From Acidobacteriota bacterium (GTDB lineage Bacteria > Acidobacteriota > Terriglobia > Terriglobales > Acidobacteriaceae): a stretch of 49,977 bases of DNA. Below are positions 11,527-20,844 of this stretch, piece by piece. The notes below the pieces were generated by a model, which was not told the origin of the DNA, did no database searches, and was given only the letters and a program-made list of their open reading frames with translations. A program made the position numbers and the translations under genes. The DNA is taken from the NCBI GenBank assembly GCA_003225055.1, contig QIAU01000201.1:1-49977 (forward strand), written 5' to 3'. The number at the start of each line of letters is the position of its first letter. Position 1 is the stretch's first letter.

Positions 11527-12110
11527 GGATGTGGCCAAGGGCCTCTGGATATGGCGTCTCGAACATCCTCGCTGGAAGCCGGGCCAGGGCTGGGATCTAG
11601 TGGTGGCATCAACCTCCACTTGCTCCGCCTGCCGATGCCGGCGGAGTCTGGAAGCGGCTTGATGCGCAGCCCCCAACCGCCGTGGTCGTTCTCAAGCCGG
11701 ATCACGTCCGGGACGTCGCTGTGCTCGTACGACGCTACCGTGCTCGCGCATTCGGCCCACGCCTCTTTTTCCGTGAGGACCTTCCTGAGACGAAGCTGGA
11801 GTCGATCGACCCTGGCAGCCAGCTTCCGGGAGGCCTCGTCGCCCTCTACGACGGACGCGGACGCAACGAGACGCCACGGTGGCTGCCTGAGCAGTGTACC
11901 CTACCGTGGTGTTCGCCGATGCGCTGACCGGCACCGACGGGCGAGCTACGCGTCTGGGCGACGCCGTGGCATCAGGGGCGGGTGTTGCCTGCACTGCGCG
12001 CCCTGCTTGATCTTCCCTTCGAGCACGTGATCGTCTACCCCGGTGAGCCGGTGCACACGCGCGCCGCCTATGAGCGTGCCCTCGGGCTCGCCCCTGGAGC
12101 GGATTGTTCC
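11527..12110 (+). pseudogene. Degraded MBL-fold metallohydrolase-like gene
   Basis: Coding-like pieces in different plus frames line up as one protein. The first has GLWIWRLEHPRWKPGQGWDL (from about 11550), the next runs TAVVVLKPDHVRDVAVLVRR to RNETPRWLPEQ (about 11670-11890), the third TVVFADALTG (about 11905-11940) and the last ELRVWATPWHQGRVLPALRA then FEHVIVYPGEPVHTRAAYER (to about 12100). This order (start, WLPE, VVFADAL, VxxGEPV) is that of MBL-fold hydrolase-like proteins of about 200 residues. At least three frame changes are needed, the last near the extra G at about 11940, so no product is expected. Downstream is the convergent VOC gene. Family naming rests on my memory of the motif order. 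Confidence 0.6.
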
Positions 12111-12117
12111 AGCCTGG

Positions 12118-12483
12118 TCATAAAGGTTGCTGGTACAAGCCGATCACGTTCCCGCCCGGATCGCGGAATCTGGCCGTGATCTCGGGCGCGTCAGCCCCGA
12201 TCGGCTGCACGACGTCGCCTCCATGGGCGACGACCGTGTCAAGGGTCTTCGCCACACTGTCGACCATGACATAGAACAAGAGGCCGGGACTTGCCGCGGG
12301 CGGCCGGCCGAGCACCCAAGCGCCACTTACTTCGCCGGTGGTGTCGTCAAACGCGGTGGCGCCATCACCGCGTTTTCGCAGGTTCCAGCCGAATACCTGT
12401 TTGTAAAAGTTGGAAGAGCGCCCGATGTCTTTAGCGGGCATTTCAATGTAACAGATTTTGCCGTTCACAAGCGTGGGAGGCAT
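12118..12483 (-). CDS. VOC-family (glyoxalase/bleomycin-resistance-like) protein
   Basis: 121 residues from the ATG at 12483, which has GGAG six bases upstream; an earlier TTG (12495) overlaps that SD and is unlikely. The pattern is a single VOC domain: KICYIEMPAKDIGRSSNFYK then FGWNLRKRG in the first half, and LLFYVMVDSVAKTLDTVVAHGG with a final FRDPGGNVIGLYQ in the second. Such proteins bind a metal and act on small molecules or confer resistance; the specific substrate is not evident. Its 3' end abuts the degraded hydrolase gene on the opposite strand. Confidence 0.88.
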   Translation of the reverse strand: MPPTLVNGKICYIEMPAKDIGRSSNFYKQVFGWNLRKRGDGATAFDDTTGEVSGAWVLGRPPAASPGLLFYVMVDSVAKTLDTVVAHGGDVVQPIGADAPEITARFRDPGGNVIGLYQQPL

Positions 12484-12622
12484 TAGATTCTCCAAGAGCT
12501 TGTGATTCTAGCGGGGAATCACGCCGTACGACAAACCCGGGGTCGCAAGCGGGCCTTCTCGGCCTCGTACCCTGAAACCACCGGCCCACAACACTGGCGG
12601 TCTGCTAACATTCTTGCTTCCC

Positions 12623-13606
12623 ATGAGGCAGACTGGCGAAAACGTGGTCCGCATTGAAGCGGAAGCGCTGCGGGAGCTCGCCGACCGCATTGCCGGGCCC
12701 ATGGCCGACGCCTTCAATCGCGCGGTTGAATTGCTGCATTCCTGCCGCGGTCGCGTGGTGGTAGCTGGTATGGGCAAGAGCGGAATTGTTGCTCACAAAA
12801 TTGCTGCCACCTTGAGTTCGACCGGAACTCCTGCGCTCTTTTTGCATCTCGCCGAAGCGGTGCACGGTGATCTGGGCATGGTCGTGGCAGGAGACGTTGT
12901 GGTCGCGCTTTCCTGCAGCGGCGAAACCGAAGAAATTCTCACCCTGCTGGCCACCATCAAGCGGTTGCAGGTTCCGCTCATCAGCATGACTTGCGATCAG
13001 CTTTATAGCGGCAGCAAGCTTTCGACTCTGGCGGCAGCGGCGGAGGTGGCGCTCGATTGCTCGGTTGACAAGGAAGCTTGCTCGCTTGGGCTCGCCCCCA
13101 CTACGTCCACCACGGCCATGCTGGCCTTGGGAGACGCGCTAGCTGTCGCCCTCTCCGAGAAGCGCGGATTTAAAGAAGAGGATTTTGCCAATCTGCATCC
13201 CGGCGGAAAATTAGGGAAACGGTTGGCACGAATCGAAACCCTCATGCACACCGGCGATGCCGTACCGCGGGTGACGCCGCAGACGAAAATGTCAGACGTG
13301 ATCTACGAAATGTCCCGCAAGAAGCTGGGGGTGACGACAGTGGTCGAAGGGGATAAGCTGGTTGGAATCATCAGCGACGGCGACCTTCGGCGTCTGCTCG
13401 AACGGCGTGGCAAAGAGGTGCTCGACCTGAAGGCTGGCGAGTGCATGACACGCGATCCGAAGACCATCGCACCGGGAGAATTCGCGACCACGGCTTTAGC
13501 CCTCATGGAAAAAACGAAGATCACGTCCTTGGTGGTCGTGGACGGCAACATGAAATTACAAGGCTTGGTGCATCTGCATGATCTGTGGGGAACGGAGATG
13601 GTGTGA
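12623..13606 (+). CDS. kdsD: Arabinose-5-phosphate isomerase (KdsD/KpsF type)
   Basis: 327 residues. An N-terminal SIS sugar-isomerase domain (VVVAGMGKSGIVAHKIAATL, FLHLAEAVHGDLGMV, ALSCSGETEE) is followed by two CBS domains (from about 210; VTTVVEGDKLVGIISDGDLR and ITSLVVVDGNMKLQGLVHLH). It converts ribulose-5-phosphate to arabinose-5-phosphate, the substrate of KdsA, so it is functionally tied to kdsA 3 kb upstream. I choose the ATG at 12623 over the TTG three codons earlier; neither has a clear SD. KpsF paralogues for capsule share the architecture, but no capsule genes are nearby, so the Kdo role is preferred. Confidence 0.94.
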   Translation: MRQTGENVVRIEAEALRELADRIAGPMADAFNRAVELLHSCRGRVVVAGMGKSGIVAHKIAATLSSTGTPALFLHLAEAVHGDLGMVVAGDVVVALSCSGETEEILTLLATIKRLQVPLISMTCDQLYSGSKLSTLAAAAEVALDCSVDKEACSLGLAPTTSTTAMLALGDALAVALSEKRGFKEEDFANLHPGGKLGKRLARIETLMHTGDAVPRVTPQTKMSDVIYEMSRKKLGVTTVVEGDKLVGIISDGDLRRLLERRGKEVLDLKAGECMTRDPKTIAPGEFATTALALMEKTKITSLVVVDGNMKLQGLVHLHDLWGTEMV

Positions 13607-13608
13607 TT

Positions 13609-13714
13609 TTGTAATTGGGTAGTCGGGTAGTCGGGTAAGTTTGCGATTTTCGCCCGGTTGCTTCTTTATCCCCTGCGTTCCCGACTGGGTACTCGCTACT
13701 CCCATCAATTACAA
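13609..13714. repeat. Inverted repeat with internal tandem octamers
   Basis: TTGTAATTG (13609-13617) and CAATTACAA (13706-13714) are exact inverted copies. Inside the left arm GGGTAGTC is repeated in tandem (13617-13637, 2.6 copies) and a related GCTACTCCC lies in the right arm. The 106-bp unit fills the kdsD-proS gap and looks like a small non-autonomous repeat element. Confidence 0.6.
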
Positions 13715-13746
13715 TATTCAATTCCCTGTACTACGGACGTCGAACC

Positions 13747-15525
13747 ATGTATCGCTGGTCTGAGCTGTTTATACCTACGCTGCGCGAGGCGCCCGCCGAC
13801 GCCGAGGTCGCCAGCCACAAGTTCCTGGTGCGCGCCGGTTACATCCGCCAACTCGCCGCCGGGATCTATTCCTATCTGTTTCTGGGAAATCGCTCGTTCA
13901 ACAAAATTATCGCGATCGTCCGCCAGGAAATGGACAAGATCGGGCAGGAGTTTTACCTGCCTGCGCTGCATCCGCGCGAACTATGGGAGGCCAGCGGGCG
14001 CTGGGCCGTCATGGGCGATACCATGTTCCGCCTGAAAGACCGCAAAGGCGCCGACTTGTGCCTCGGCATGACCGAAGAGGAGGTCATGACCGAAATCGCG
14101 CGCAAAGAACTGCGCAGCTACAGGCAGTTGCCACAAATCTGGTACCAGATTCAGAGCAAGTTCCGCGACGAGGCCCGGCCAAAATCAGGCTTGCTGAGAG
14201 TGCGGCAATTCATCATGAAGGATTCGTATTCCTTCGACGTCGATGCCGCGGGCTTAGACGTTTCGTATCTCAAGCATCACGACGCTTACTGCCGGATCTT
14301 CGACCGCTGCGGGCTGAAATATATTGTTGTGGAGGCCCACTCCGGGGCCATGGGCGGTTCGCAATCGCACGAGTTCATGGTGCGCACCACCGCCGGTGAG
14401 GACTTGGTGGTGAGCTGCGAGAAATGTGGCTACGCGGCGAACCTGGAAAGAGCCACTTCCCGGCTGCGTCCCGTAGACGATCTGCCGGCAGAAGGAAACG
14501 GCAGGCCTCTCGAAGTCCACACACCAGGACAGAAGACGATCGAGGACGTGGCGCGCTACCTGGGCGTCTCGCCCAAGAACAAGATGAAGACTTTGGCCTA
14601 CATGGCCGATGAGCGCGATCCGGAAACCGGAAAGACCAGGCCTCGTCCTGTCGTTGTGTTCATGCGGGGTGATCATCAACTCAACGAGACCAAGCTTGCA
14701 TCCGCAATGGGAGGAAAAGAATTTCGCACCATGCAGGCCGAAGAGATCAAACAGGTGTTCCATTCGCCTGCCGGTTTTCTTGGACCCATCGGCTTGCAAG
14801 AGGTCGCAACCGCGAAGGATGGGGATTTCAGTGACGGCGTAATCCTGCTCGTCGATGAAGCGTTGAAAGGTCGGCAGAACCTGATCGGCGGGGCCAACAA
14901 GGAGGATTACCACCTCAAGAACATCACACCCGGCAAAGACTTCCAGCCGACCGCCTACGCCGACCTGCGGAGCGTAGCCGCAGGAGAAGACTGCCCCAAT
15001 TGTGGCCAGGCCCTGCGGGTTGATACCGCGGTCGAGATTGGCCACATTTTCAAGCTCGGTTACAAGTATTCCGAGTCGATGGGCGCGCGGGTGCTCGAGC
15101 GCAATGGCAAGGAAGTCACCCCGATCATGGGCAGTTATGGGATTGGCATCGAGCGCATCCTAACCGCGGCCGTCGAGCAGCGTAATGACGAGAACGGCTT
15201 TTGGCTGCCGCCGCAAATTGCGCCTTTCGAAATTCTTGTGAGCCCCACCAACGTGGGCGATGACAAAGTGCGCACCACAGCCGAGGAGATCACGCGACGC
15301 CTGGAGGCGACGGGTTTCGACGTGTTACTAGATGACAGGGACGAACGGCCAGGGGTGAAGTTCAAAGACGCTGACCTGGTGGGCATACCCTTTCGTGTCA
15401 CCGTGGGCAAGAAGGTTACCGAAGGCACGGTCGAGGTGGTTCATCGCTCGACACGGGAAATACAGGGTGTTAGCATCGCCGCAATAACGGACTATTTTGA
15501 AAAACAATTGCGGGCGAGACGCTGA
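13747..15525 (+). CDS. proS: Prolyl-tRNA synthetase (bacterial type with editing domain)
   Basis: 592 residues. Class II aminoacyl-tRNA synthetase charging tRNA-Pro. Seen in order: motif 1 region ([18 protein letters not shown]), motif 2 ([20 protein letters not shown]), the YbaK-like editing insertion at about 240-390 ([20 protein letters not shown]), motif 3 ([10 protein letters not shown]) and the C-terminal anticodon-binding domain ([20 protein letters not shown]). This is the bacterial, not the archaeal-like, form. The ATG at 13747 gives the usual [12 protein letters not shown]-terminus. A small membrane-protein gene follows 35 bp downstream. Confidence 0.97.
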   Translation: MYRWSELFIPTLREAPADAEVASHKFLVRAGYIRQLAAGIYSYLFLGNRSFNKIIAIVRQEMDKIGQEFYLPALHPRELWEASGRWAVMGDTMFRLKDRKGADLCLGMTEEEVMTEIARKELRSYRQLPQIWYQIQSKFRDEARPKSGLLRVRQFIMKDSYSFDVDAAGLDVSYLKHHDAYCRIFDRCGLKYIVVEAHSGAMGGSQSHEFMVRTTAGEDLVVSCEKCGYAANLERATSRLRPVDDLPAEGNGRPLEVHTPGQKTIEDVARYLGVSPKNKMKTLAYMADERDPETGKTRPRPVVVFMRGDHQLNETKLASAMGGKEFRTMQAEEIKQVFHSPAGFLGPIGLQEVATAKDGDFSDGVILLVDEALKGRQNLIGGANKEDYHLKNITPGKDFQPTAYADLRSVAAGEDCPNCGQALRVDTAVEIGHIFKLGYKYSESMGARVLERNGKEVTPIMGSYGIGIERILTAAVEQRNDENGFWLPPQIAPFEILVSPTNVGDDKVRTTAEEITRRLEATGFDVLLDDRDERPGVKFKDADLVGIPFRVTVGKKVTEGTVEVVHRSTREIQGVSIAAITDYFEKQLRARR

Positions 15526-15560
15526 GCTGGCACTCCTGTGTGTCGCCCGCGGTACACGCT

Positions 15561-15917
15561 ATGGGTACATTTAAATTAATTTTAGGGATAGGTTTGATCG
15601 TTAGCCTCATCGTAGTCGGAGTACAGGTCATCCCACCTTATTTCACCAACTACCAGTTTGAAGACGAGCTAAATAATGAGGCCCTGGCGGCTACCTACAG
15701 TAACAAGTCGGAAGAGGATATCCGCACCATCGTCTACAAGAAGGCCAAGGACATGGATATTCCGCTTACCCAGGAACAGATTAAGGTGCATCGCACCGGT
15801 ACGCAGGGGACGGGAAGCCTGCTTATCGAAGTGAACTACACCGTGCACGTGGCTTTGCCGGGTTACCCGCTGGACCTGAATTTTCACGCGGCTACCAAGA
15901 ATAAGGGGATTTACTGA
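15561..15917 (+). CDS. Small single-span membrane protein (DUF4845-like)
   Basis: 118 residues from the ATG at 15561 (the frame is open from 15540). One N-terminal membrane segment (residues 4-24, FKLILGIGLIVSLIVVGVQV) is followed by a soluble domain ending LDLNFHAATKNKGIY. Size and layout resemble DUF4845-type proteins, though I am not certain of the family. It lies 35 bp after proS and could be its operon partner. Function unknown. Confidence 0.75.
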   Translation: MGTFKLILGIGLIVSLIVVGVQVIPPYFTNYQFEDELNNEALAATYSNKSEEDIRTIVYKKAKDMDIPLTQEQIKVHRTGTQGTGSLLIEVNYTVHVALPGYPLDLNFHAATKNKGIY

Positions 15918-15971
15918 GTCCCCGCAGTTCATCCGGAAGTGATTTAGAATAGATCAAGGGGTAAGGGTCAG

Positions 15972-16109
15972 TTGGCCGAACTGGCAAAGCGCGCTGTCCC
16001 CAAGAAAGTGCGAGCGAATTACGAAAAAAGCTGGCTCTGGATAACTCTTACGAGCGTCGCATCGTCTGACAAAGTGGCGACTACTCCGACCATTGACCGT
16101 GGCCATTAA
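15972..16109 (+). other. Coding-like 45-codon remnant before the PBP gene
   Basis: A plus frame from TTG 15972 to TAA 16109 reads LAELAKRAVPKKVRANYEKS and then loses similarity. The opening resembles the start of acidobacterial TPR proteins. It overlaps the PBP start in another frame and is more likely a decayed end than a gene. Confidence 0.25.
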
Positions 16110-18687
16110 ACTCAAGATCCCGAAAAGCACCGGCCCGAGCACAGGAGGCAGCCGATTGCTGCCCCGTGACCCCCTGCTGCGTGCTGCTTTCCTGGTCTTC
16201 GTAACCATCTCTCTGGTAATCGTTGGCTCCTTCTCCTACCTGTACGTCAAGTACGACCGCATTATTGAGAAACGCTTTAAAGGACCTGTGTTCAGCAGCG
16301 CCGCCCGAATCTACGCGCTGCCGCAGGCCGTCAAGGTGGGGGAAAAGATCGACGCCAAGGAGATCGCGATGCTGTTGCGCCGTGCCGGATATTCCGAGCG
16401 CGACGGACAATCGCCGCTAGGCAGCTACCGTTTGGTGAAGGGCGGGATCGACATTAGCCCGGGAGCGGAGTCTTATCACAGTCCGGATCCGGCGCAAATC
16501 CGCTTCAGTGGCGGCCAAGTCGAGGGCATTAAGGACCGCTCGGGAGAACTGGCGGCCTACGAACTCGAGCCGCAACTGGTGACTTCCCTGTTCGACGCTG
16601 AACAACGCTCCAAGCGCCAGCTGGTCAAGTACGACGACATTCCGCAGATGATGGTGGATGCAGTTTTGTCCATTGAGGATCGCCGCTTCTTTCAACACAG
16701 TGGCGTAAACTACCTGCGGCTGATGGAAGCCGCGTGGGTTGATTTCACGCGACAGAAGCACGAACAGGGCGGTTCCACCATCACCATGCAGCTCTCCCGG
16801 GCCTTCTTCCTGTCGCCTGAAAAAACTCTGAAGCGGAAACTGGTGGAGATGCTGATTGCCATTGAACTGGAGCAGAAGTTCAGCAAACAGCAGATTTTCG
16901 AGTTCTACGCCAACCGGGTCGATCTCGGACAGCGCGGTTCCTTCACCATCAGCGGATTCGCCGAGGCAGCGCGGGCCTATTTCAACAAGGACCTGAAGGA
17001 CATCACTCTTCCCGAGGCCGCCTTGCTCGCAGGGCTCATTCAGGCGCCCAGCTATCTTTCTCCTTATCGACATCCCGAGCGGGCGCTGGACCGGCGCAAC
17101 CTGGTGCTCGAAAGCATGGTCGAAACGCACGCCATCACCAGAGCAGAAGCGGACAAAGCGAAGGCTACCCCGCTGAAGTTAGCTCCACCCAACGTAGAAG
17201 CCAGTGATGCGCCTTACTTCGTGGACTTGGTTCGCGACAATTTGATCAACAAGTACAACGAGCGTGAGTTGAATGAACAGTCCTATCGCATCTACACCAC
17301 GCTCGATCCCGACTTGCAGAAAGCGGCGGCCCAAGCGGTCGAAACGGGAATCAAGCTGGTTGACGAGCAAGTCAAGAAGATGCGTACGCACAAGATCAAG
17401 GTGGGCAAGGGCAAGTACGAGACGAAAGTCAAATCCGGACCCGACGCCCAGGTTGCTCTCGTTGCGATGGATCCCCACACGGGTCAAATCCTGGCCCTGG
17501 TGGGTGGACGCAATTACGGTTTCAGCCAATTGAATCATGCGGTCGCTAAGCGGCCGACAGGATCAATTTTCAAGCCCTTCGTATATGCGGCGGCTATGAA
17601 TACTGCGCTTAACCCCACGACCGCGCCGGACGGACAAGCCATGGTTCTCACCCCCGCTTCGATGGTGGAGGATTCCCCCAGTACGTTTTCCTACGGCGAC
17701 CAGATCTACGAGCCGCGAAATTACAAAGAGGAGTACCACGGCCAGGTTACGGCGCGATACGCGCTCGCGTTGTCGTTAAATAATGCGACTGTAAAACTTG
17801 CCGAGGAAGTTGGCTACGACAAGGTGGCTGACCTGGCAAAGTCGGCTGGGATTTCGTCGGTGAAGGCCACACCGGCGATGGCCCTGGGCGCCTACGACGC
17901 CACCCCCATCGAGATGGCGGCCGCCTACACTGTCTTTGCCAATGGGGGTACCCGCCTTTCCCCCATCATGATCAATTCTCTGCGCAACAGCCGAGGAGAT
18001 GTTATCGAGGACTACAACGGCGACAAGAAAGAAGTCCTCGATCCCCGTGTTGCCTACGTGATGACCAACATGATGGAAGGCGTGCTGAACTTTGGCACGG
18101 CCTTATCGGTGCGCGCGCGCGGCTTCATGGCTCCGGCAGCGGGCAAAACCGGGAGTTCGCATGACGGCTGGTTTGCCGGCTACACCAGCAACCTGCTCTG
18201 CATTGTCTGGGTCGGGTACGATGACTACAGCGATCTGCGGCTGAGCGGTGCGCAAACGGCAGCGCCTATCTGGGCGGAATTCATGAAAAGGGCAGTCACA
18301 CTGCCCCAGTATTCCGAGGTCAAGCCGTTCACCCAGCCTTCGGGAGTGGTCGACGTCCAACTCGATAATATCACCAATCGTCTGGCAACTCCCTCCTGCC
18401 CGGAGACTTACACCGCCGCCTTCGTTGCCGGCACGGAACCGCGCGACACGTGTGATCAGGGGACCGGAATCAAAGGCTTCTTCTCGCGCATCTTCGGCCC
18501 AGGGGCCGACAAGCCTTTACCCCCCGCTCCTCCCGGAGTCCAGACGGGACAGGCAACCGATGCCCAGGATCCGGCAAAAAAGAAAAAAGGACTGTTTGGC
18601 AAAATTGCAGGTATCTTTAAAGACGACAAATCGTCCGCCGCACCGTCTAACCAGCCAAGCAACAGCACCAATACCAATCCTCATTAG
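16093..18687 (+). CDS. Class A penicillin-binding protein (PBP1-type transglycosylase/transpeptidase)
   Basis: 864 residues, a bifunctional peptidoglycan polymerase and cross-linker. A membrane anchor lies at about 31-53. A region like the PBP1B UB2H domain (SSAARIYALPQAVKVGEKID, LLRRAGYSERDGQ) precedes a GT51 glycosyltransferase (SIEDRRFFQHSGVNYLRL, GGSTITMQLSRAFFLSPEKT). The transpeptidase half has all three motifs: RPTGSIFKPFVY (SxxK), SLNNA (SxN) and AGKTGSSHDGWFAGY (KTGS). The C-terminal ~90 residues are Pro- and Lys-rich and low complexity. The start is TTG at 16093 or GTG at 16099; neither shows an SD. A TPR gene follows 48 bp downstream in the same direction. Confidence 0.94.
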   Translation: MTVAIKLKIPKSTGPSTGGSRLLPRDPLLRAAFLVFVTISLVIVGSFSYLYVKYDRIIEKRFKGPVFSSAARIYALPQAVKVGEKIDAKEIAMLLRRAGYSERDGQSPLGSYRLVKGGIDISPGAESYHSPDPAQIRFSGGQVEGIKDRSGELAAYELEPQLVTSLFDAEQRSKRQLVKYDDIPQMMVDAVLSIEDRRFFQHSGVNYLRLMEAAWVDFTRQKHEQGGSTITMQLSRAFFLSPEKTLKRKLVEMLIAIELEQKFSKQQIFEFYANRVDLGQRGSFTISGFAEAARAYFNKDLKDITLPEAALLAGLIQAPSYLSPYRHPERALDRRNLVLESMVETHAITRAEADKAKATPLKLAPPNVEASDAPYFVDLVRDNLINKYNERELNEQSYRIYTTLDPDLQKAAAQAVETGIKLVDEQVKKMRTHKIKVGKGKYETKVKSGPDAQVALVAMDPHTGQILALVGGRNYGFSQLNHAVAKRPTGSIFKPFVYAAAMNTALNPTTAPDGQAMVLTPASMVEDSPSTFSYGDQIYEPRNYKEEYHGQVTARYALALSLNNATVKLAEEVGYDKVADLAKSAGISSVKATPAMALGAYDATPIEMAAAYTVFANGGTRLSPIMINSLRNSRGDVIEDYNGDKKEVLDPRVAYVMTNMMEGVLNFGTALSVRARGFMAPAAGKTGSSHDGWFAGYTSNLLCIVWVGYDDYSDLRLSGAQTAAPIWAEFMKRAVTLPQYSEVKPFTQPSGVVDVQLDNITNRLATPSCPETYTAAFVAGTEPRDTCDQGTGIKGFFSRIFGPGADKPLPPAPPGVQTGQATDAQDPAKKKKGLFGKIAGIFKDDKSSAAPSNQPSNSTNTNPH

Positions 18688-18735
18688 AGGGACTGGAGCG
18701 GAGGTAGAGTGTCTGCTCGCGCGGGAGGTACTCTC

Positions 18736-19548
18736 ATGCGTCGGCAAGCCGTTTTTCTGGTCGTAGTTCCTTTCCTGATCGCGTTCTCGAATTCTTACGC
18801 CTTACCTCAGGCCCCTTCTCCGGACCGGGTACAGGTCGGGCCTCCGGTTCGCCGTGTCGAACCGCCGTCTCCAACGGCATCCCCAGAAGAACTGGAAATG
18901 CGTGGGGATGAACTGCGCGGGGAGAAGGCTTACGCCGACGCCATGGATTATTTCCGCGCCGCCCTGGTCAAAAATCCGAGCAGCCCTCCGGTTTACAACA
19001 AAATGGGGATCGTTGAACTGCAGACCTTCCATCTGAAGGAGGCAAAGAAGTATTTCGAGCGCGCCATCAAACTAAAGCGGGATTTCGCTGACGCGCACAA
19101 CAACCTTGCAGTCGTCTACTACGAACAGAAGAAATACGGCAAGGCGATCAAGCTTTATACAAAGGCGATCGACATCGACCAGAACTCTGCCTCCTATTTC
19201 AGCAACTTGGGCGCGGCCTACTTTTCGAAAAAGGAGTTCGAAAACGCGACCCTGGCCTACACCCATGCGATTCAGCTCGACCCGGACATTTTCGAGCGAA
19301 CTTCCCGCACCGGAGTGGCCGCTCAGCTTCCCTCGCCCGAAGACCGGGCGCGGTACAACTACACCATGGCTAAGCTATACGCCAAGATTGGCTTAACTGA
19401 GCGTTCGCTCCAGTTCTTGCGGCGGGCCATGGAGGACGGATACAAAGACATTAGGATGGTGTATAAGGACGCTGAATTCTCGAGCCTGCGGAAGGACCCA
19501 CGGTTTGCCGAGCTGATGGCCACCAGGCCACCAGCCATCCCGGAATAA
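18736..19548 (+). CDS. Exported TPR-repeat protein
   Basis: 270 residues from the ATG at 18736, which has GGGAGG at SD distance; an upstream GTG at 18709 would hide the signal peptide. The signal segment (AVFLVVVPFLIAFSNSYA) is followed by a Pro-rich spacer and about four tetratricopeptide units from residue 55 (for example PPVYNKMGIVELQTFHLKEA, ADAHNNLAVVYYEQKKYGKA, ASYFSNLGAAYFSKKEFENA), then a helical end. TPRs make protein-protein scaffolds. It follows the class A PBP in the same direction and may act in the periplasm with it; that link is inferred from position only. Confidence 0.88.
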   Translation: MRRQAVFLVVVPFLIAFSNSYALPQAPSPDRVQVGPPVRRVEPPSPTASPEELEMRGDELRGEKAYADAMDYFRAALVKNPSSPPVYNKMGIVELQTFHLKEAKKYFERAIKLKRDFADAHNNLAVVYYEQKKYGKAIKLYTKAIDIDQNSASYFSNLGAAYFSKKEFENATLAYTHAIQLDPDIFERTSRTGVAAQLPSPEDRARYNYTMAKLYAKIGLTERSLQFLRRAMEDGYKDIRMVYKDAEFSSLRKDPRFAELMATRPPAIPE

Positions 19549-19654
19549 GAGATCCGTAAATTTTTGTAAAAATCCGCAACTTTAAGCCACCTGCTAGGTT
19601 AGAGTGGGACAAAATACTCCTGAAAACAACAGGGTGAGTAAGGAGAAACGGTAC

Positions 19655-19715
19655 CCCACCGATTGCCTACCCGAGCACGCCCCAAGCAAAGGCAATCGGT
19701 GGGCTTGTTTTTTTT
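19655..19715 (+). terminator. Strong intrinsic terminator (14-bp stem, T8 tail)
   Basis: CCCACCGATTGCCT (19655-19668) and AGGCAATCGGTGGG (19690-19703) pair perfectly over 14 bp around a 21-nt loop, then CTTG and eight T residues (19708-19715). It sits 107 bp after the TPR stop and would terminate the PBP-TPR transcript. A TGCTAGGTT extended -10-like sequence about 60 bp upstream leaves open a separate small RNA ending here. Confidence 0.9.
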
Positions 19716-19943
19716 GCCCTTGCCTCCTGAGGAACTCCCCTCACGTTTGTACGGCAGTCTACGTATTTTGACCGATTGAAGGTACTCTGCCTTTTTGGCG
19801 AGAGTGGCCGCCAGCTAATACCTCTGGCGCGAGCAGAGGCCAATGCTTGGCCGCGACCCGGAAGAGCGACCCGATCCCCCGGGGGCAGTCGCGATTCTCC
19901 GGATTCGCTCGCGACCAGGTTCCGCCGAGCCTACGGGCGGGAT

Positions 19944-20117
19944 ATGACGCGGGAAGTGCGAAAATACTTCGCTTTGGTGGAACGCCTCGCCCGCTTCGAA
20001 CCAGATGACAGAACTGAGCCAGGAAAGATTCACGAGCTTATGCGCGAAGGCAACGCTCCCCCGACCCCAGTCGAAAAGGCTGACGGATCAGATTCTGGTG
20101 GTGCGAAAGCAGCGTAG
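19944..20117 (+). CDS. Possible small protein, unrecognised
   Basis: 57 codons from ATG 19944 (MTREVRKYFALVERLARFEP onwards), charged and with a plausible helix. The same frame is open back to 19776 but that part is Arg/Pro-rich and looks non-coding. No family recognised and only a weak G-rich SD. The rest of 19549-20134 holds only the terminator. Confidence 0.35.
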   Translation: MTREVRKYFALVERLARFEPDDRTEPGKIHELMREGNAPPTPVEKADGSDSGGAKAA

Positions 20118-20134
20118 CCGCAAAAGGCCACTTT

Positions 20135-20765
20135 CTATTCAGCGGCACCCTTCTGGGAGGTGGTTGCGGCAGAACTACGCTGTCCGCTGAAGTGCTCGAG
20201 TACGTGTTCCCATTTTCCCTGCGCTTTTAGGATGTACTCCACCGCGTCGCGCAAAGCCCCATCGCCTCCCGCATGCTCGATGATGACGTGAGCTTCGTCC
20301 TTGACCTCCTCGCGCGCGTTAGGAACCGCTATCGCCAGCCCGCAGTGCCGCATCACCGGCAGGTCAATGACATCATCCCAACGTAGGCCGCTTCTTCCGA
20401 GTGCATTCCCTCCCGGCGAAGAATTTCCTGGAACGCGGTTAGCTTCTCGTGAATCCCCTGATGGACGTGCTCCAGCTTCCGACCTCGCGCACGCAGCGCC
20501 ACCGTTTCAGAGATTAGATTCGCTTCGTGATCAGGCCCATTTTGATGCCGGCCAAATGGGCAAGCGAGACCGCCGTGCCGTCGTGGGCATTGAAGCCCTT
20601 GGCCTGAACATAGGTTTGGCTGACGAACCCGAAACCACCTTGCCCGCTGTGCCCGGTGGCAGGCTCCTGGGTCGTTAGTTGGGCCCCGGCGGGCGCAGGA
20701 AAAATCCAGATCTTCCCGTCGGTCAGCACGCCATCCACGTCAAACAGAAGAAGCTTGATCTTCAC
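20135..20765 (-). pseudogene. kdsC: Kdo-8-phosphate phosphatase, frameshifted (kdsC)
   Basis: The first piece (from GTG 20765) carries the HAD motif LLLFDVDGVLTDGKIWIF, then GFNAHDGTAVSLAHLAGIK and GLITKR. The next (SETVALRARGRKLEHVHQGI, then REGMHSEEAAYVG) lies in another frame, and the end (DDVIDLPVMRHCGLAIAVPN to GKWEHVLEHF) in a third. The breaks are a perfect tandem duplication AGATT AGATT at 20511-20520 (plus strand) and a one-base loss at about 20377. Removing one duplicated unit restores the reading. KdsC dephosphorylates Kdo-8-P, and kdsA and kdsD in the window are intact. Divergent from lhr with an 79-bp gap. A sequencing error is possible but the 5-bp duplication is not a typical one. 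Confidence 0.85.
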
Positions 20766-20844
20766 GCTACGCGGGCTAAGGCAGCTAAGGCAGGCGAACA
20801 TTTTGCGAAAGTGTCCACTCCGAGTAGAATGATAATGATTAAGA

